A stretch of DNA of 42,629 nt from Cupriavidus gilardii (GTDB lineage Bacteria > Pseudomonadota > Gammaproteobacteria > Burkholderiales > Burkholderiaceae), in NCBI RefSeq assembly GCF_013314895.1, contig NZ_JABTYE010000033.1, positions 1 through 42,629 on the forward strand. Reading direction: 5' to 3'. The position numbers and the translations under genes were made by a program. The notes beneath the pieces are model-generated. The model was not told the origin of the DNA. It made no database searches and saw only the letters and a program-made list of their open reading frames with translations. Shown piece by piece: positions 1-6,695 of this stretch (the first letter of the stretch is position 1; the number at the start of each line of letters is the position of its first letter).

Positions 1-333
1 ATGCGCTTTGCCACGCCGCAGGGCTTCAATACCGGCGAGCAGTTCTTCCAGTATCTGAAGGACGCGTTTGACGTGCTCTACGCCGAGGGCGATCCGCAAG
101 GGCTGAACCAGCCGAAGATGCTGTCGATCGGCATGCATTGCCGGCTGCTCGGCCGCCCCGGCCGCTTCCGCGCGCTGCAGCGTTTTCTCGACTACGTGCA
201 GTCGCACGACAAGGTCTGGATCGCGCGCCGCATCGATATCGCGCGGCACTGGATCGAGACGCATCCGTATGCCGGACCCACCCGCCACTCGACGCTGACC
301 GCCGTGCAGGGCGATCTGTCGCTGGCGCTCTGA
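1..333 (+). CDS. puuE: Allantoinase PuuE-type polysaccharide deacetylase, C-terminal part
   Basis: The 110 visible residues match the C-terminal end of PuuE-type allantoinases, cofactor-independent members of the polysaccharide deacetylase family that open allantoin to allantoate in purine catabolism. Recognisable stretches are FFQYLKDAFDVLY, MLSIGMHCRLLGRPGR (about residues 40-55 here) and RRIDIARHW near the end. The gene is cut by the left edge of the window, so the ATG at base 1 is most likely an internal methionine. The TGA is at 331-333. The GntR-family regulator 175 bp downstream on the same strand may control purine or allantoin use; that link is inferred from position only. Confidence 0.85.
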   Translation: MRFATPQGFNTGEQFFQYLKDAFDVLYAEGDPQGLNQPKMLSIGMHCRLLGRPGRFRALQRFLDYVQSHDKVWIARRIDIARHWIETHPYAGPTRHSTLTAVQGDLSLAL

Positions 334-508
334 CGGATCGGCACAATGGCGAGATGCCGCCCCGCGCGCGGTGTCGCGGCACGGGGCGCGCTACCGGGAT
401 CGATTCACCTCTGTGGCGACGTTTCGGGCCGGTGCCGCCCGCTTTGTGTACGATATGCGGATCGTTCGTCGCCAATCGCGGTGACAAAGTCCACCGCGCA
501 TCGTCACA
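334..508. other. Intergenic region puuE to GntR regulator
   Basis: This 175-bp gap holds a GC-rich inverted repeat (CGCCCCG at 358-364, CGGGGCG at 382-388) without a T-tract, so terminator function is doubtful. A 9-mer CGGCACAAT at 339-347, six bases after the puuE stop, is the same unit that is repeated in tandem after the next gene (1449-1493). A weak promoter-like TACGAT lies near 448. I see no gene here. Confidence 0.4.
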
Positions 509-1426
509 ATGTCATCACTTCGCAAGTCGAACGGCGGCAAGACGGCCGCCGCCTCGGCGCCCACGCCGGCCGCGCGCAAGACCGCCGCCGGCAAATCTGT
601 AGTCCGCAAGACGGCGTCCCGCACCGCCTCGTCGCCGGCTGAGGACGCGCAGACCATGACCGCCGAGGCAGTCAACGCTGCGACCGACTCAGCTGCGAAT
701 GCAACTGCCAGCGCAGCCGCAAGCGCAACCGAGACCCCGGAAAGCGGCACCGCGGAAGCCTCGGCCACCGAGGCGATCTATCTGAGCCTGCTGTCCGCGA
801 TCATGGAACACCGGCTGCTGGCCGGCACCAAGCTGGTCGAGGAACGGCTGTGCGAGGTCACCGGGGCGAGCCGCGCGCGCATCCGCCAGGTCTTCGCGCG
901 CCTGGCGCACGAGAAGCTGGTCACGCTGGTGCCGAACCGTGGCGCCTTCATCGCCAGCCCGACGGTCGAGGAGGCGCATCAGGTCTTCCAGACTCGTCAG
1001 GTCATCGAACCCGAACTGGCGGCCACGCTGGCTCGCCACGCCACGCCCGCCAAGGTCCGCAGCCTGCAGCGGCACGTGCAGGAGGAGGACGCGGCGCGCG
1101 CACGCGGCGACCGCGCCGCGGTGATCCGGCTATCTGGGGAATTTCACATCCTGTTGGCGGAAATGGCCGGCAACGCCATTCTGGAGAAGGTCATCCGCGA
1201 GATGGTCTCGCTGACCTGCCTGATCATCACGCTGTACGACCGGCCGGGCGCGCCGGCCTGCCCCGAGCATGAGCACCGCGACCTGATCGCGGCGATCGAG
1301 AAGCGCGACGAGAGCGCGGCTCGCGCGCTGATGCGCGAGCATCTGGAGCATATCGAGGGGTCGCTGGACCTGACCGTGACCGAGGTCGGCGCTCCGGACT
1401 TCTACAGCATCTTCAACAAGGGCTGA
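509..1426 (+). CDS. GntR-family (FadR/FCD) transcriptional regulator with Lys/Ala-rich N-terminal tail
   Basis: This 305-residue protein has an N-terminal winged helix-turn-helix of the GntR family at about residues 88-150 (EAIYLSLLSAI, LVEERLCEVTGASRARIRQV, VPNRGAFIASP). An FCD ligand-binding domain follows at about 155-285. FHILLAEMAGN (His213), EHRDLI (His256) and MREHLEHI (His278) supply the usual metal-binding histidines of FCD domains. The first 85 residues are low-complexity: a basic part rich in Lys, Arg, Ala and Ser, then an Ala/Thr/Glu-rich part. GntR regulators normally begin close to the HTH, so this tail is unusual. No clear Shine-Dalgarno precedes the ATG at 509; an in-frame ATG at 656 is an alternative start and would remove the basic part. 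The gene follows a puuE-type allantoinase gene and may regulate purine breakdown. Confidence 0.85.
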   Translation: MSSLRKSNGGKTAAASAPTPAARKTAAGKSVVRKTASRTASSPAEDAQTMTAEAVNAATDSAANATASAAASATETPESGTAEASATEAIYLSLLSAIMEHRLLAGTKLVEERLCEVTGASRARIRQVFARLAHEKLVTLVPNRGAFIASPTVEEAHQVFQTRQVIEPELAATLARHATPAKVRSLQRHVQEEDAARARGDRAAVIRLSGEFHILLAEMAGNAILEKVIREMVSLTCLIITLYDRPGAPACPEHEHRDLIAAIEKRDESAARALMREHLEHIEGSLDLTVTEVGAPDFYSIFNKG

Positions 1427-1448
1427 ACCGGGCGTGGCCGGGGCCATT

Positions 1449-1493
1449 CGGCACAATCGGCACAATCGGCACAATCGGCATAACCGGCACAAT
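1449..1493. repeat. Five-copy 9-bp tandem repeat between convergent genes
   Basis: The unit CGGCACAAT occurs at 1449-1457, 1458-1466 and 1467-1475, then as a diverged CGGCATAAC at 1476-1484, then exactly again at 1485-1493. The array fills the gap between the GntR stop (1426) and the SCO stop codon on the other strand (1493-1495), sharing base 1493 with it. A single further copy lies at 339-347. Confidence 0.9.
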
Positions 1494-2131
1494 CAGGACA
1501 GCAGCTGCTTCATGTCCTTGACGATCGGCTCGGTGCCCTGGCCATGGCGGATGAACAGCCGCAGGCGCCCTTCCGGGTCGAACACATAGCTGCCGGCCGA
1601 ATGGTCGACCGTGTAGTTGCCCGGGGCGCTGCCGGGCACCTTGGCGTAGAACACCTTGAAGTCCTTGGTGAGCTGGCGCAACGCCGCTTCGTCGGCGGGC
1701 CGCATGCCGAGGAAGCGCGGATCGAAGGCGGGCACGTACTGGGCCAGCAGTTGCTGCGTGTCGCGCTCCGGATCGACGGTGATGAACAGCACCTGGACGC
1801 GATCGGCGTCGGGGCCGAGCTGTTCCATCACGTTCTTCCACTCGACCATCGTGGTCGGGCAGACGTCCGGGCAATGGGTATAGCCGAAGAACATCACCAC
1901 CGCCTTGCCCTTGAAGTCGGCCAGCGTGCGCTCCTTGCCGGTGTGGTCCATCAGCTTGAAGTCCTTGCCGAATTCGCTGCCGCCGGTCACGTCGATATTC
2001 TGGAAGGTCGGCTTCTGCTGGCCGCAGGCGGCCAGTCCCGCCAGCGCGAGCGCCAGCAGCGCGATCCGCAGAAAGCGCGGCAGATTGATCAGGGACGGGA
2101 AAGCGGGCGAGGAAAACAAGGCAGTGCGCAT
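1493..2131 (-). CDS. SCO1/SenC family copper chaperone for cytochrome c oxidase
   Basis: This 212-residue lipoprotein has the SCO thioredoxin fold and delivers copper to, or reduces the thiols of, the CuA site of oxidase subunit II at the outer face of the membrane. A signal peptide ends in a lipobox LAAC (lipidated Cys36). The copper motif is CPDVC (Cys87 and Cys91, within FFGYTHCPDVCPTTMVEW), and His177 in VDHSAG is the expected third ligand. It is the last gene of the minus-strand SURF1-(CxxxC protein)-ctaA-ctaB-sco run. About 160 bp separate it from ctaB, so it may also have its own promoter. The start codon has no strong Shine-Dalgarno, but the signal peptide fits it. Confidence 0.92.
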   Translation of the reverse strand: MRTALFSSPAFPSLINLPRFLRIALLALALAGLAACGQQKPTFQNIDVTGGSEFGKDFKLMDHTGKERTLADFKGKAVVMFFGYTHCPDVCPTTMVEWKNVMEQLGPDADRVQVLFITVDPERDTQQLLAQYVPAFDPRFLGMRPADEAALRQLTKDFKVFYAKVPGSAPGNYTVDHSAGSYVFDPEGRLRLFIRHGQGTEPIVKDMKQLLS

Positions 2132-2293
2132 GGTGTCGGTTCGGTTATCGGCTTGTCAGCGTGTCGGCATATGGAGCCCGAGGTGGCGCGGCAGGCGCGC
2201 TGGCGGCAGCGGCTAGTATCGCCGATCGCGGCGCAGCGGGCCGCCGCCGCGACATCTTGTCGCGGCCATCACGGCCCTCGTGCCATCACGCCA

Positions 2294-3232
2294 TCACGGC
2301 TGCGGCACGAACTTGAAGTAGTGGTCGATCAGCAGCGCGGCGAACAGCAGCGACAGATAGAGGATCGAGAAGCGGAAGGTGCGCTGCGCCAGCGCATCCG
2401 AGTACTGCCGGTACAGTTTCCACGCATAGGCCAGGAAGATGCCGCCCAGCACCAGCGCCGCCACCAGATAGATGTAGCCGCTCATGCCATAGACGAAGGG
2501 CAGCAGCGTGGCCGCGATCATCACCAGCGTGTACAGCAGGATGTGCAGCAGCGTGAAGCGCTCGCCGTGCGTGATCGGCAGCATCGGCAGGCCCGACTTC
2601 GCATAGTCGGCACGGCGGTACAGCGCCAGCGCCCAGAAATGCGGCGGCGTCCAGGTGAAGATGATCAGCACCAGGAACCAGGCCTCGGCCGGCACGTCGC
2701 CGGCCACGGCGGCCCAGCCCAATGCGGGCGGCATCGCGCCCGACAGGCCGCCGATCACGATGTTCTGCGGCGTGGCGGGCTTGAGCAGGATCGTGTAGAC
2801 CACCGCGTAGCCGACGAAGGTGGCGAACGTCAGCCACATCGTCAGATCGTTGGTGAACGCGTGCAGCAGCCACATGCCGGCGCCGCCCAGCACCAGCGAG
2901 AACACCAGGATCTGGCTGGTGCCGATCTCTCCGGTCGCCGACGGCCGCCACGCGGTGCGGCGCATCAGCGCGTCGACCTTCTGTTCGACCAGGCAGTTGA
3001 TCGCGAACGCGCCGGCGGCCAGCAGCCAGATGCCGGCGGCGCCGCCGATCAGCACTCGCCACGGCACCATGCCGGGCGTGGCCAGGAACATGCCGATGAT
3101 GGCGCAGAAGACCGCCAGTTGCGTCACGCGCGGCTTGGTCAGCGCGGCGTACTGGCGGGCGAGGTGGCGCAGCCGGCTGGGCGGTTGCTGGGTCTGGGTA
3201 GCGGTGGTGGCCACGGAAGTCTTGTCTTTCAT
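2294..3232 (-). CDS. ctaB: Protoheme IX farnesyltransferase (heme O synthase)
   Basis: CtaB/CyoE adds a farnesyl group to heme B to make heme O, the precursor of heme A for the aa3 oxidase. The 312-residue protein is a multi-pass UbiA-family membrane prenyltransferase. The first conserved Asp-rich region is NCLVEQKVDALMRRTAWRP (79-97) and the second signature is PQNIVIGGLSGAMPPALGW (155-173). The reading frame is open further upstream, but that part has no membrane-protein character and overlaps ctaA. The ATG at 3232 overlaps the ctaA stop in an ATGA (4-nt overlap), which indicates translational coupling and fixes the start. Confidence 0.95.
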   Translation of the reverse strand: MKDKTSVATTATQTQQPPSRLRHLARQYAALTKPRVTQLAVFCAIIGMFLATPGMVPWRVLIGGAAGIWLLAAGAFAINCLVEQKVDALMRRTAWRPSATGEIGTSQILVFSLVLGGAGMWLLHAFTNDLTMWLTFATFVGYAVVYTILLKPATPQNIVIGGLSGAMPPALGWAAVAGDVPAEAWFLVLIIFTWTPPHFWALALYRRADYAKSGLPMLPITHGERFTLLHILLYTLVMIAATLLPFVYGMSGYIYLVAALVLGGIFLAYAWKLYRQYSDALAQRTFRFSILYLSLLFAALLIDHYFKFVPQP

Positions 3233-4410
3233 GAGGCGCGCGCGGTGTCGGCCGGGCGATTTGCGCCGGCGGCATCGGGAGCCGGGGCAGCATCGGCAAC
3301 CCGGTCGGCAGCGGCGGTGCGATCGAATGAACCGGGGGCCGCGGCAGTGGCGGCACGGGTCGCAAGCCCAATATTGTAATTGAGCCTGACCAACAGCATC
3401 AGCAGCACCGCCGCGCCGCCATTGTGGGCGACTGCCGGCAAAAGCGGCCAATCAAGCACGATATTCGACAAACCGGTCGCCAACTGCAACACCAGCACCG
3501 CCAGCAGCCAATGAGAAGCGCGCGCCAGCGGCGCGAAATGGCGGGTGCGCAACGCGAACCAGGCGAGATAGCCCAGCACCACCACGGCAAACCCCCGGTG
3601 CACCCAATGGATCGCCACCAGCGCCGAATGCGGGATGTAGTCGCCATCGGCCGTCATGCCCAGCGGGCGCCACAGCGTGAAGCCATGGCGGAAGTCCATC
3701 TCGGGGATCCATTGCCCGTTGCACAGCGGGAAATCGGTGCAGGCTAGCACCGCGTAATTGGTGCTGACCCAGCCGCCGAGGAAGATCTGGATCACCAGCA
3801 GCGCCAGCGCGATCCGTCCCGGCCAGCGCAAGCGGACGGCCGACGGCGCGATCGCGCGCGGCGGGTCGCTGCGCGAACCCAGCCAGATCAGCGCGGCCAG
3901 CAGCGCCATGCCGAGCAGCAAATGGGTCACGACAATGATCGGCTGCAGCTTCATCGTGACCGTGAAGGCGCCGAACGCGCCCTGCACGCAGACCAGCAGC
4001 AGCACGCCGGTGGCGAACCACGGCGATTGCTTCAGTTCGCGACGCTTGCTCCAGGCCAGCACCACCAGCGCGATGATCAGCACGCCGACCGCCATCGCAA
4101 AGTACCGGTGCAGCATCTCGATCCAGGCCTTTGCCCACGTCACCGGCCCGCTGGGCAGCGCGGTCTCGGCCGCGCGGATATGCTCGACCGCCGCATAGGG
4201 GTTCGAATGGCCGTAGCACCCGGGCCAGTCCGGGCAGCCCAGGCCCGAGTCGGTCAGCCGCGTGAAGCTGCCGAACATGATCAGGTCCAGCGTCAGGAAG
4301 GCGGTGATCCAGACCAGCTTGCGGTATTTGTCGCGGCTGCCGCGGGCCAGCACATAGCTGAGCGGCAGCAGGGCCAGCAGCAGGCCGATCAGGGCGAGTT
4401 GAGTCAGCAT
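3229..4410 (-). CDS. ctaA: Heme A synthase (COX15/CtaA)
   Basis: CtaA oxidises the C8 methyl of heme O to the formyl group of heme A. The 393-residue protein has about eight membrane segments in two homologous halves. Each half has a pair of loop cysteines (GCPDWPGC, Cys59/Cys65; ACTDFPLC, Cys224/Cys230) and heme-binding histidines (EMLHR His101, VVTHLL His163, IHWVHR near 268-271, VAHNGG His329). A good Shine-Dalgarno GGAGGG lies just before the ATG and overlaps the end of the preceding gene, 10 bp away. It is coupled to ctaB through an ATGA overlap. The Ala/Arg-rich C-terminal tail of about 40 residues is probably unstructured. Confidence 0.95.
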   Translation of the reverse strand: MLTQLALIGLLLALLPLSYVLARGSRDKYRKLVWITAFLTLDLIMFGSFTRLTDSGLGCPDWPGCYGHSNPYAAVEHIRAAETALPSGPVTWAKAWIEMLHRYFAMAVGVLIIALVVLAWSKRRELKQSPWFATGVLLLVCVQGAFGAFTVTMKLQPIIVVTHLLLGMALLAALIWLGSRSDPPRAIAPSAVRLRWPGRIALALLVIQIFLGGWVSTNYAVLACTDFPLCNGQWIPEMDFRHGFTLWRPLGMTADGDYIPHSALVAIHWVHRGFAVVVLGYLAWFALRTRHFAPLARASHWLLAVLVLQLATGLSNIVLDWPLLPAVAHNGGAAVLLMLLVRLNYNIGLATRAATAAAPGSFDRTAAADRVADAAPAPDAAGANRPADTARAS

Positions 4411-4420
4411 GGGCCCTCCA

Positions 4421-5080
4421 TCAGCCGATGCGGTTGTACTTGAGCAGGCGGCTGAGGTCCGAATGCACCTTTTTCGGGTCCGGGTCCTTGGGGAACCGCA
4501 TCATCAGATTGCCCAGCGGATCGACCAGGTACAGCGTGGCCTCGGCCGGCTGTCCCTCGGCGGGCGGCAGCCAGCCGCGGATCTGCTCGCGGTTCATGCG
4601 CAGGAAGCGCACGCCGGCATAGGGCTCGTTGTAGGCGGCGCTCAGGCGCGGATCGATCGGGCCATCGTCGCCGATCAGCCAGACCGGCACGATGCGCTCG
4701 CGCTCCTTGCCCTGTCCGGCCCGGATCTGGCGAATCGTGAACAGCTTCTTCGCACAGGCCTCGTCGCAAGCGGCGCTGTCGGTCGACACCAGCAGCCATT
4801 TGCCCTTGAAGTCCTGCAGGGGCACCGCCTGGCCGCGCTCGTCCGTCACGCGCACGGCCGGCGCCGGGCGCTGCGGTTCGATCAGCGTGCCGTAGTTGGT
4901 CTGCCCGCCGGCCGGCCGGAACACGTAGTACGTCAGATACGAGGCGATGACCGGCGAGGCGCAGACCAGCAGCAGCAACAGCATCTGGATCCGTCCGCGG
5001 CGCGTGCGGGCATCGATGCGCGGATCGCTGCGGGAGTCTTGCGGCGCGGCCGGCTTGGCCGTGGCGGGATCGGAAGGCAT
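4421..5080 (-). CDS. Membrane-anchored thioredoxin-like CxxxC protein of the oxidase assembly cluster (unnamed)
   Basis: This 219-residue protein has a cytoplasmic N-terminal stretch, one membrane helix at about 32-53, and an outer domain that looks like a degenerate thioredoxin/SCO fold (PLQDFKGKWLLVSTDSAACDEACAKKLF). Cys105 and Cys109 form CDEAC, the same CxxxC spacing as SCO proteins, but I see no equivalent of the SCO copper-ligand histidine. It sits between SURF1 (18 bp upstream) and ctaA (10 bp downstream), which points to a role in oxidase maturation such as thiol redox or copper handling. Homologues are known in this position in betaproteobacteria, but I know of no characterised one. 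The function is inferred. Confidence 0.75.
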   Translation of the reverse strand: MPSDPATAKPAAPQDSRSDPRIDARTRRGRIQMLLLLLVCASPVIASYLTYYVFRPAGGQTNYGTLIEPQRPAPAVRVTDERGQAVPLQDFKGKWLLVSTDSAACDEACAKKLFTIRQIRAGQGKERERIVPVWLIGDDGPIDPRLSAAYNEPYAGVRFLRMNREQIRGWLPPAEGQPAEATLYLVDPLGNLMMRFPKDPDPKKVHSDLSRLLKYNRIG

Positions 5081-5098
5081 GGATAGTCGTCGGAGTGA

Positions 5099-5965
5099 TT
5101 AATCGTCGTGGCTGGCACCGCCCGCGGGCGCCGTGGCCGTGGCCCGGCCTTCATCCGCCGGTGTGGCGCGGCGGCGGGCACGCCGCCAGGTCAGCACTAC
5201 CAGCAATACAAGCGTCAGCGCGGCCAGACCATACCACTGAAACGCATAGCCGTAGTGGCGCTCGACGCCGAGGTCAGCGCTCGCCCAGTCGCGCGCCAGG
5301 CCATCGCCGCTGTCGCTGCGCTGCTGCAGCACGAACGGCTGCAGGGGCGTACCCAGTTCGGCGGCGAAGGCGTCGAGATCCAGGTTCTGCCGGATGCGCT
5401 CGCCGCGCTGGGAGTCGGGAGCGCCCAGTTGATAGACCTTCGGCACGTCGGCCAGTGCCACCCCCTGTACGGTCACGGTGCCCGCGGGTGTCGGAAATGG
5501 AGCAATGCGGGTTCGGTCCTGCGCATCGCGCGGCAGCCAGCCGCGCAGCACCAGCACGGCGCGGGGGCGTTCCATGGCGGTGGCGGTGGCGGTGGCGGGG
5601 GCGGCGCCTGTGCCGGTCGGGCCGGCGCTCCCGGCATTTTCGGGCAGCAGCGGCGTCAGCACCAGAAAGCCGGAGCGGCTGTCCTGCCCGTTGCCGTGCG
5701 GTCGATTTTCCAGCAGCACGGTGTGGGCCGGATCGAATCGGCCGCGCACGACCACGTTGCGCGAGACCAGTTCGGCCGCGGGCAGCGGGGGCAGCGCCGT
5801 GCCGACCTGCAGCGGCGGGGCATCGGCCAGCGCCCGCAAGCGCTCGGCGCGCGCGATCTTGTCGTGGGCGCGGCCAAGCTGCCAGTTGCCCAGCGCACAG
5901 GTCACCGCGATGACCACCAGAGCGGCCACCGTGGGCACCGGGCTGAGCGCGCGCAGCAGTTTCAT
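5099..5965 (-). CDS. SURF1 family cytochrome oxidase assembly protein
   Basis: SURF1 assists insertion of heme A into subunit I of cytochrome c oxidase. The 288-residue protein shows the family layout: an N-terminal membrane helix (about 8-26) followed by LGNWQLGRAHDK, a large outer loop, and a C-terminal helix after HYGYAFQWYGLAALT. It is longer than the usual 230-250 residues, partly because of a loop insertion coded by a (GGCGGT)n-type repeat at 5576-5605 that gives an Ala-Thr run. The frame is open far upstream to 6472, but the ATG at 5965 places the membrane helix at the N terminus as the family requires. It heads the minus-strand run SURF1-CxxxC protein-ctaA-ctaB-sco. Confidence 0.9.
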   Translation of the reverse strand: MKLLRALSPVPTVAALVVIAVTCALGNWQLGRAHDKIARAERLRALADAPPLQVGTALPPLPAAELVSRNVVVRGRFDPAHTVLLENRPHGNGQDSRSGFLVLTPLLPENAGSAGPTGTGAAPATATATAMERPRAVLVLRGWLPRDAQDRTRIAPFPTPAGTVTVQGVALADVPKVYQLGAPDSQRGERIRQNLDLDAFAAELGTPLQPFVLQQRSDSGDGLARDWASADLGVERHYGYAFQWYGLAALTLVLLVVLTWRRARRRATPADEGRATATAPAGGASHDD

Positions 5966-5993
5966 CGCGGGAACCGCCCCGGAGACGCGGTGC

Positions 5994-5999
5994 GATAAT
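5994..5999 (+). promoter_or_regulatory. Candidate extended -10 promoter for the DUF2909 gene
   Basis: TGC followed by GATAAT (5994-5999) forms an extended -10 element 26 bp before the DUF2909 start, in the 60-bp gap between the divergent SURF1 and DUF2909 genes. No clear -35 hexamer is present, which is acceptable for extended -10 promoters. Confidence 0.45.
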
Positions 6000-6025
6000 G
6001 GCGCACCATTGCCCCGACCGCCGCC

Positions 6026-6238
6026 ATGCGCATCGTCATCGTCATTGCCTTCATCCTGATCGTCTCCAGCCTGGCTTCCGCCCTGTTCTTCATGATGCGC
6101 GACCGTGGCAAGTCGAGCGCGCATATGGTCCGCTCGCTGACGGTACGAGTCGGCCTGTCGATCGCGCTGTTCCTGTTCATCCTGTTCTCTTACTGGATGG
6201 GATGGATCGAAAGCACGGGCATCCGCACGGGACCGTAG
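6026..6238 (+). CDS. DUF2909 twin-transmembrane protein
   Basis: This 70-residue protein consists almost entirely of two membrane helices (about 2-24 and 40-62) joined by a short basic loop containing MMRDRGKSS. This is the pattern of the DUF2909 'twin transmembrane protein' family found beside cytochrome oxidase genes in betaproteobacteria. It is transcribed away from SURF1 and is followed by a strong hairpin terminator at 6273-6318. Its function is unknown; its location suggests a link to oxidase assembly or stability. Confidence 0.8.
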   Translation: MRIVIVIAFILIVSSLASALFFMMRDRGKSSAHMVRSLTVRVGLSIALFLFILFSYWMGWIESTGIRTGP

Positions 6239-6272
6239 CGCCCGGCGCCCGCGCGCCAACGGACAGCCGGCC

Positions 6273-6318
6273 AAAAGCAAGCGCCGCAGGGAGTGGACTC
6301 CTGCGGCGCTTGCTTTTT
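6273..6318 (+). terminator. Intrinsic terminator after the DUF2909 gene
   Basis: An 18-bp perfect stem (left arm 6273-6290, right arm 6300-6317) with a 9-nt loop ends in a T-run. The left arm starts with AAAA, so it could also work on the minus strand. It separates the oxidase assembly genes from the nitrate reductase promoter. Confidence 0.9.
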
Positions 6319-6481
6319 GTGCTGGCAGGGAACGCACGGCAATCCCGCATTCTAAAGGATCGCCGCCACGGGCCTCCCCCCGCATCCGTGTCGCCGCGAT
6401 CACCGGCATTTCGGTACATAACTGAAACGCGATTTGTAAATCATGCGAATGGAACGCCTGCCATTGCGTCATTCGCCAATT

Positions 6482-6495
6482 TTGATTCAGATCAA
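6482..6495 (+). promoter_or_regulatory. Perfect FNR/Anr/Dnr-type binding site upstream of narG
   Basis: TTGATTCAGATCAA matches the consensus TTGAT-N4-ATCAA at all ten defined positions. A class II arrangement, with the site centred near -41.5, would put the transcription start near 6530, about 165 bp before the narG ATG. TACCGA at 6517-6522 is then a plausible -10. Anaerobic activation by an FNR-type regulator is the established control of nar operons. Confidence 0.9.
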
Positions 6496-6546
6496 AGAAA
6501 CTTTTCGTTCCGTTTTTACCGATCGATATGGCATGTTAATGTGGCT

Positions 6547-6574
6547 CGAACGCGAATTTGCAATTTCGCGTTCG
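6547..6574. promoter_or_regulatory. Near-perfect 28-bp palindrome in the narG leader
   Basis: Arms CGAACGCGAA (6547-6556) and TTCGCGTTCG (6565-6574) are exact inverted copies. The 8-bp spacer TTTGCAAT is itself palindromic except at its outer T/T pair. The element lies 72 bp (centre to centre) downstream of the FNR box and about 120 bp before the narG start. It could be a dimeric regulator operator or a leader RNA hairpin. It does not resemble an FNR site or a NarL heptamer pair. Confidence 0.75.
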
Positions 6575-6695
6575 CCCACTAATATCAAAAGCCGCCCCAT
6601 AAATCGCCTCGTCGGTGCGCGTGCGCATGCACGTGCGGGATGGCTGTTGCCGCCGTTTTCCGCATCGCCGACACGCGAGCACGATCGGAGCCGTC

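Larger units (their letters stand above)
6239..6695. other. Intergenic regulatory region upstream of narG
   Basis: This 457-bp gap contains, in order, the DUF2909 terminator (6273-6318), a relatively AT-rich promoter stretch from about 6400 with a short inverted repeat GATTTGTAAATC (6431-6442), a perfect FNR-type box (6482-6495) and a near-perfect 28-bp palindrome (6547-6574). About 120 bp of further leader follow before the narG ATG. I see no gene in it. Confidence 0.7.

Noticed and set aside
358..388. Hairpin after puuE as a terminator
   Set aside because: GC-rich arms with a long loop and no T-run; such pairs arise by chance in this base composition.
1544..3379. Plus-strand open frame of 611 codons opposite sco and ctaB
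   Set aside because: Antisense to two well-supported genes; low-complexity Arg/Gln/His composition.
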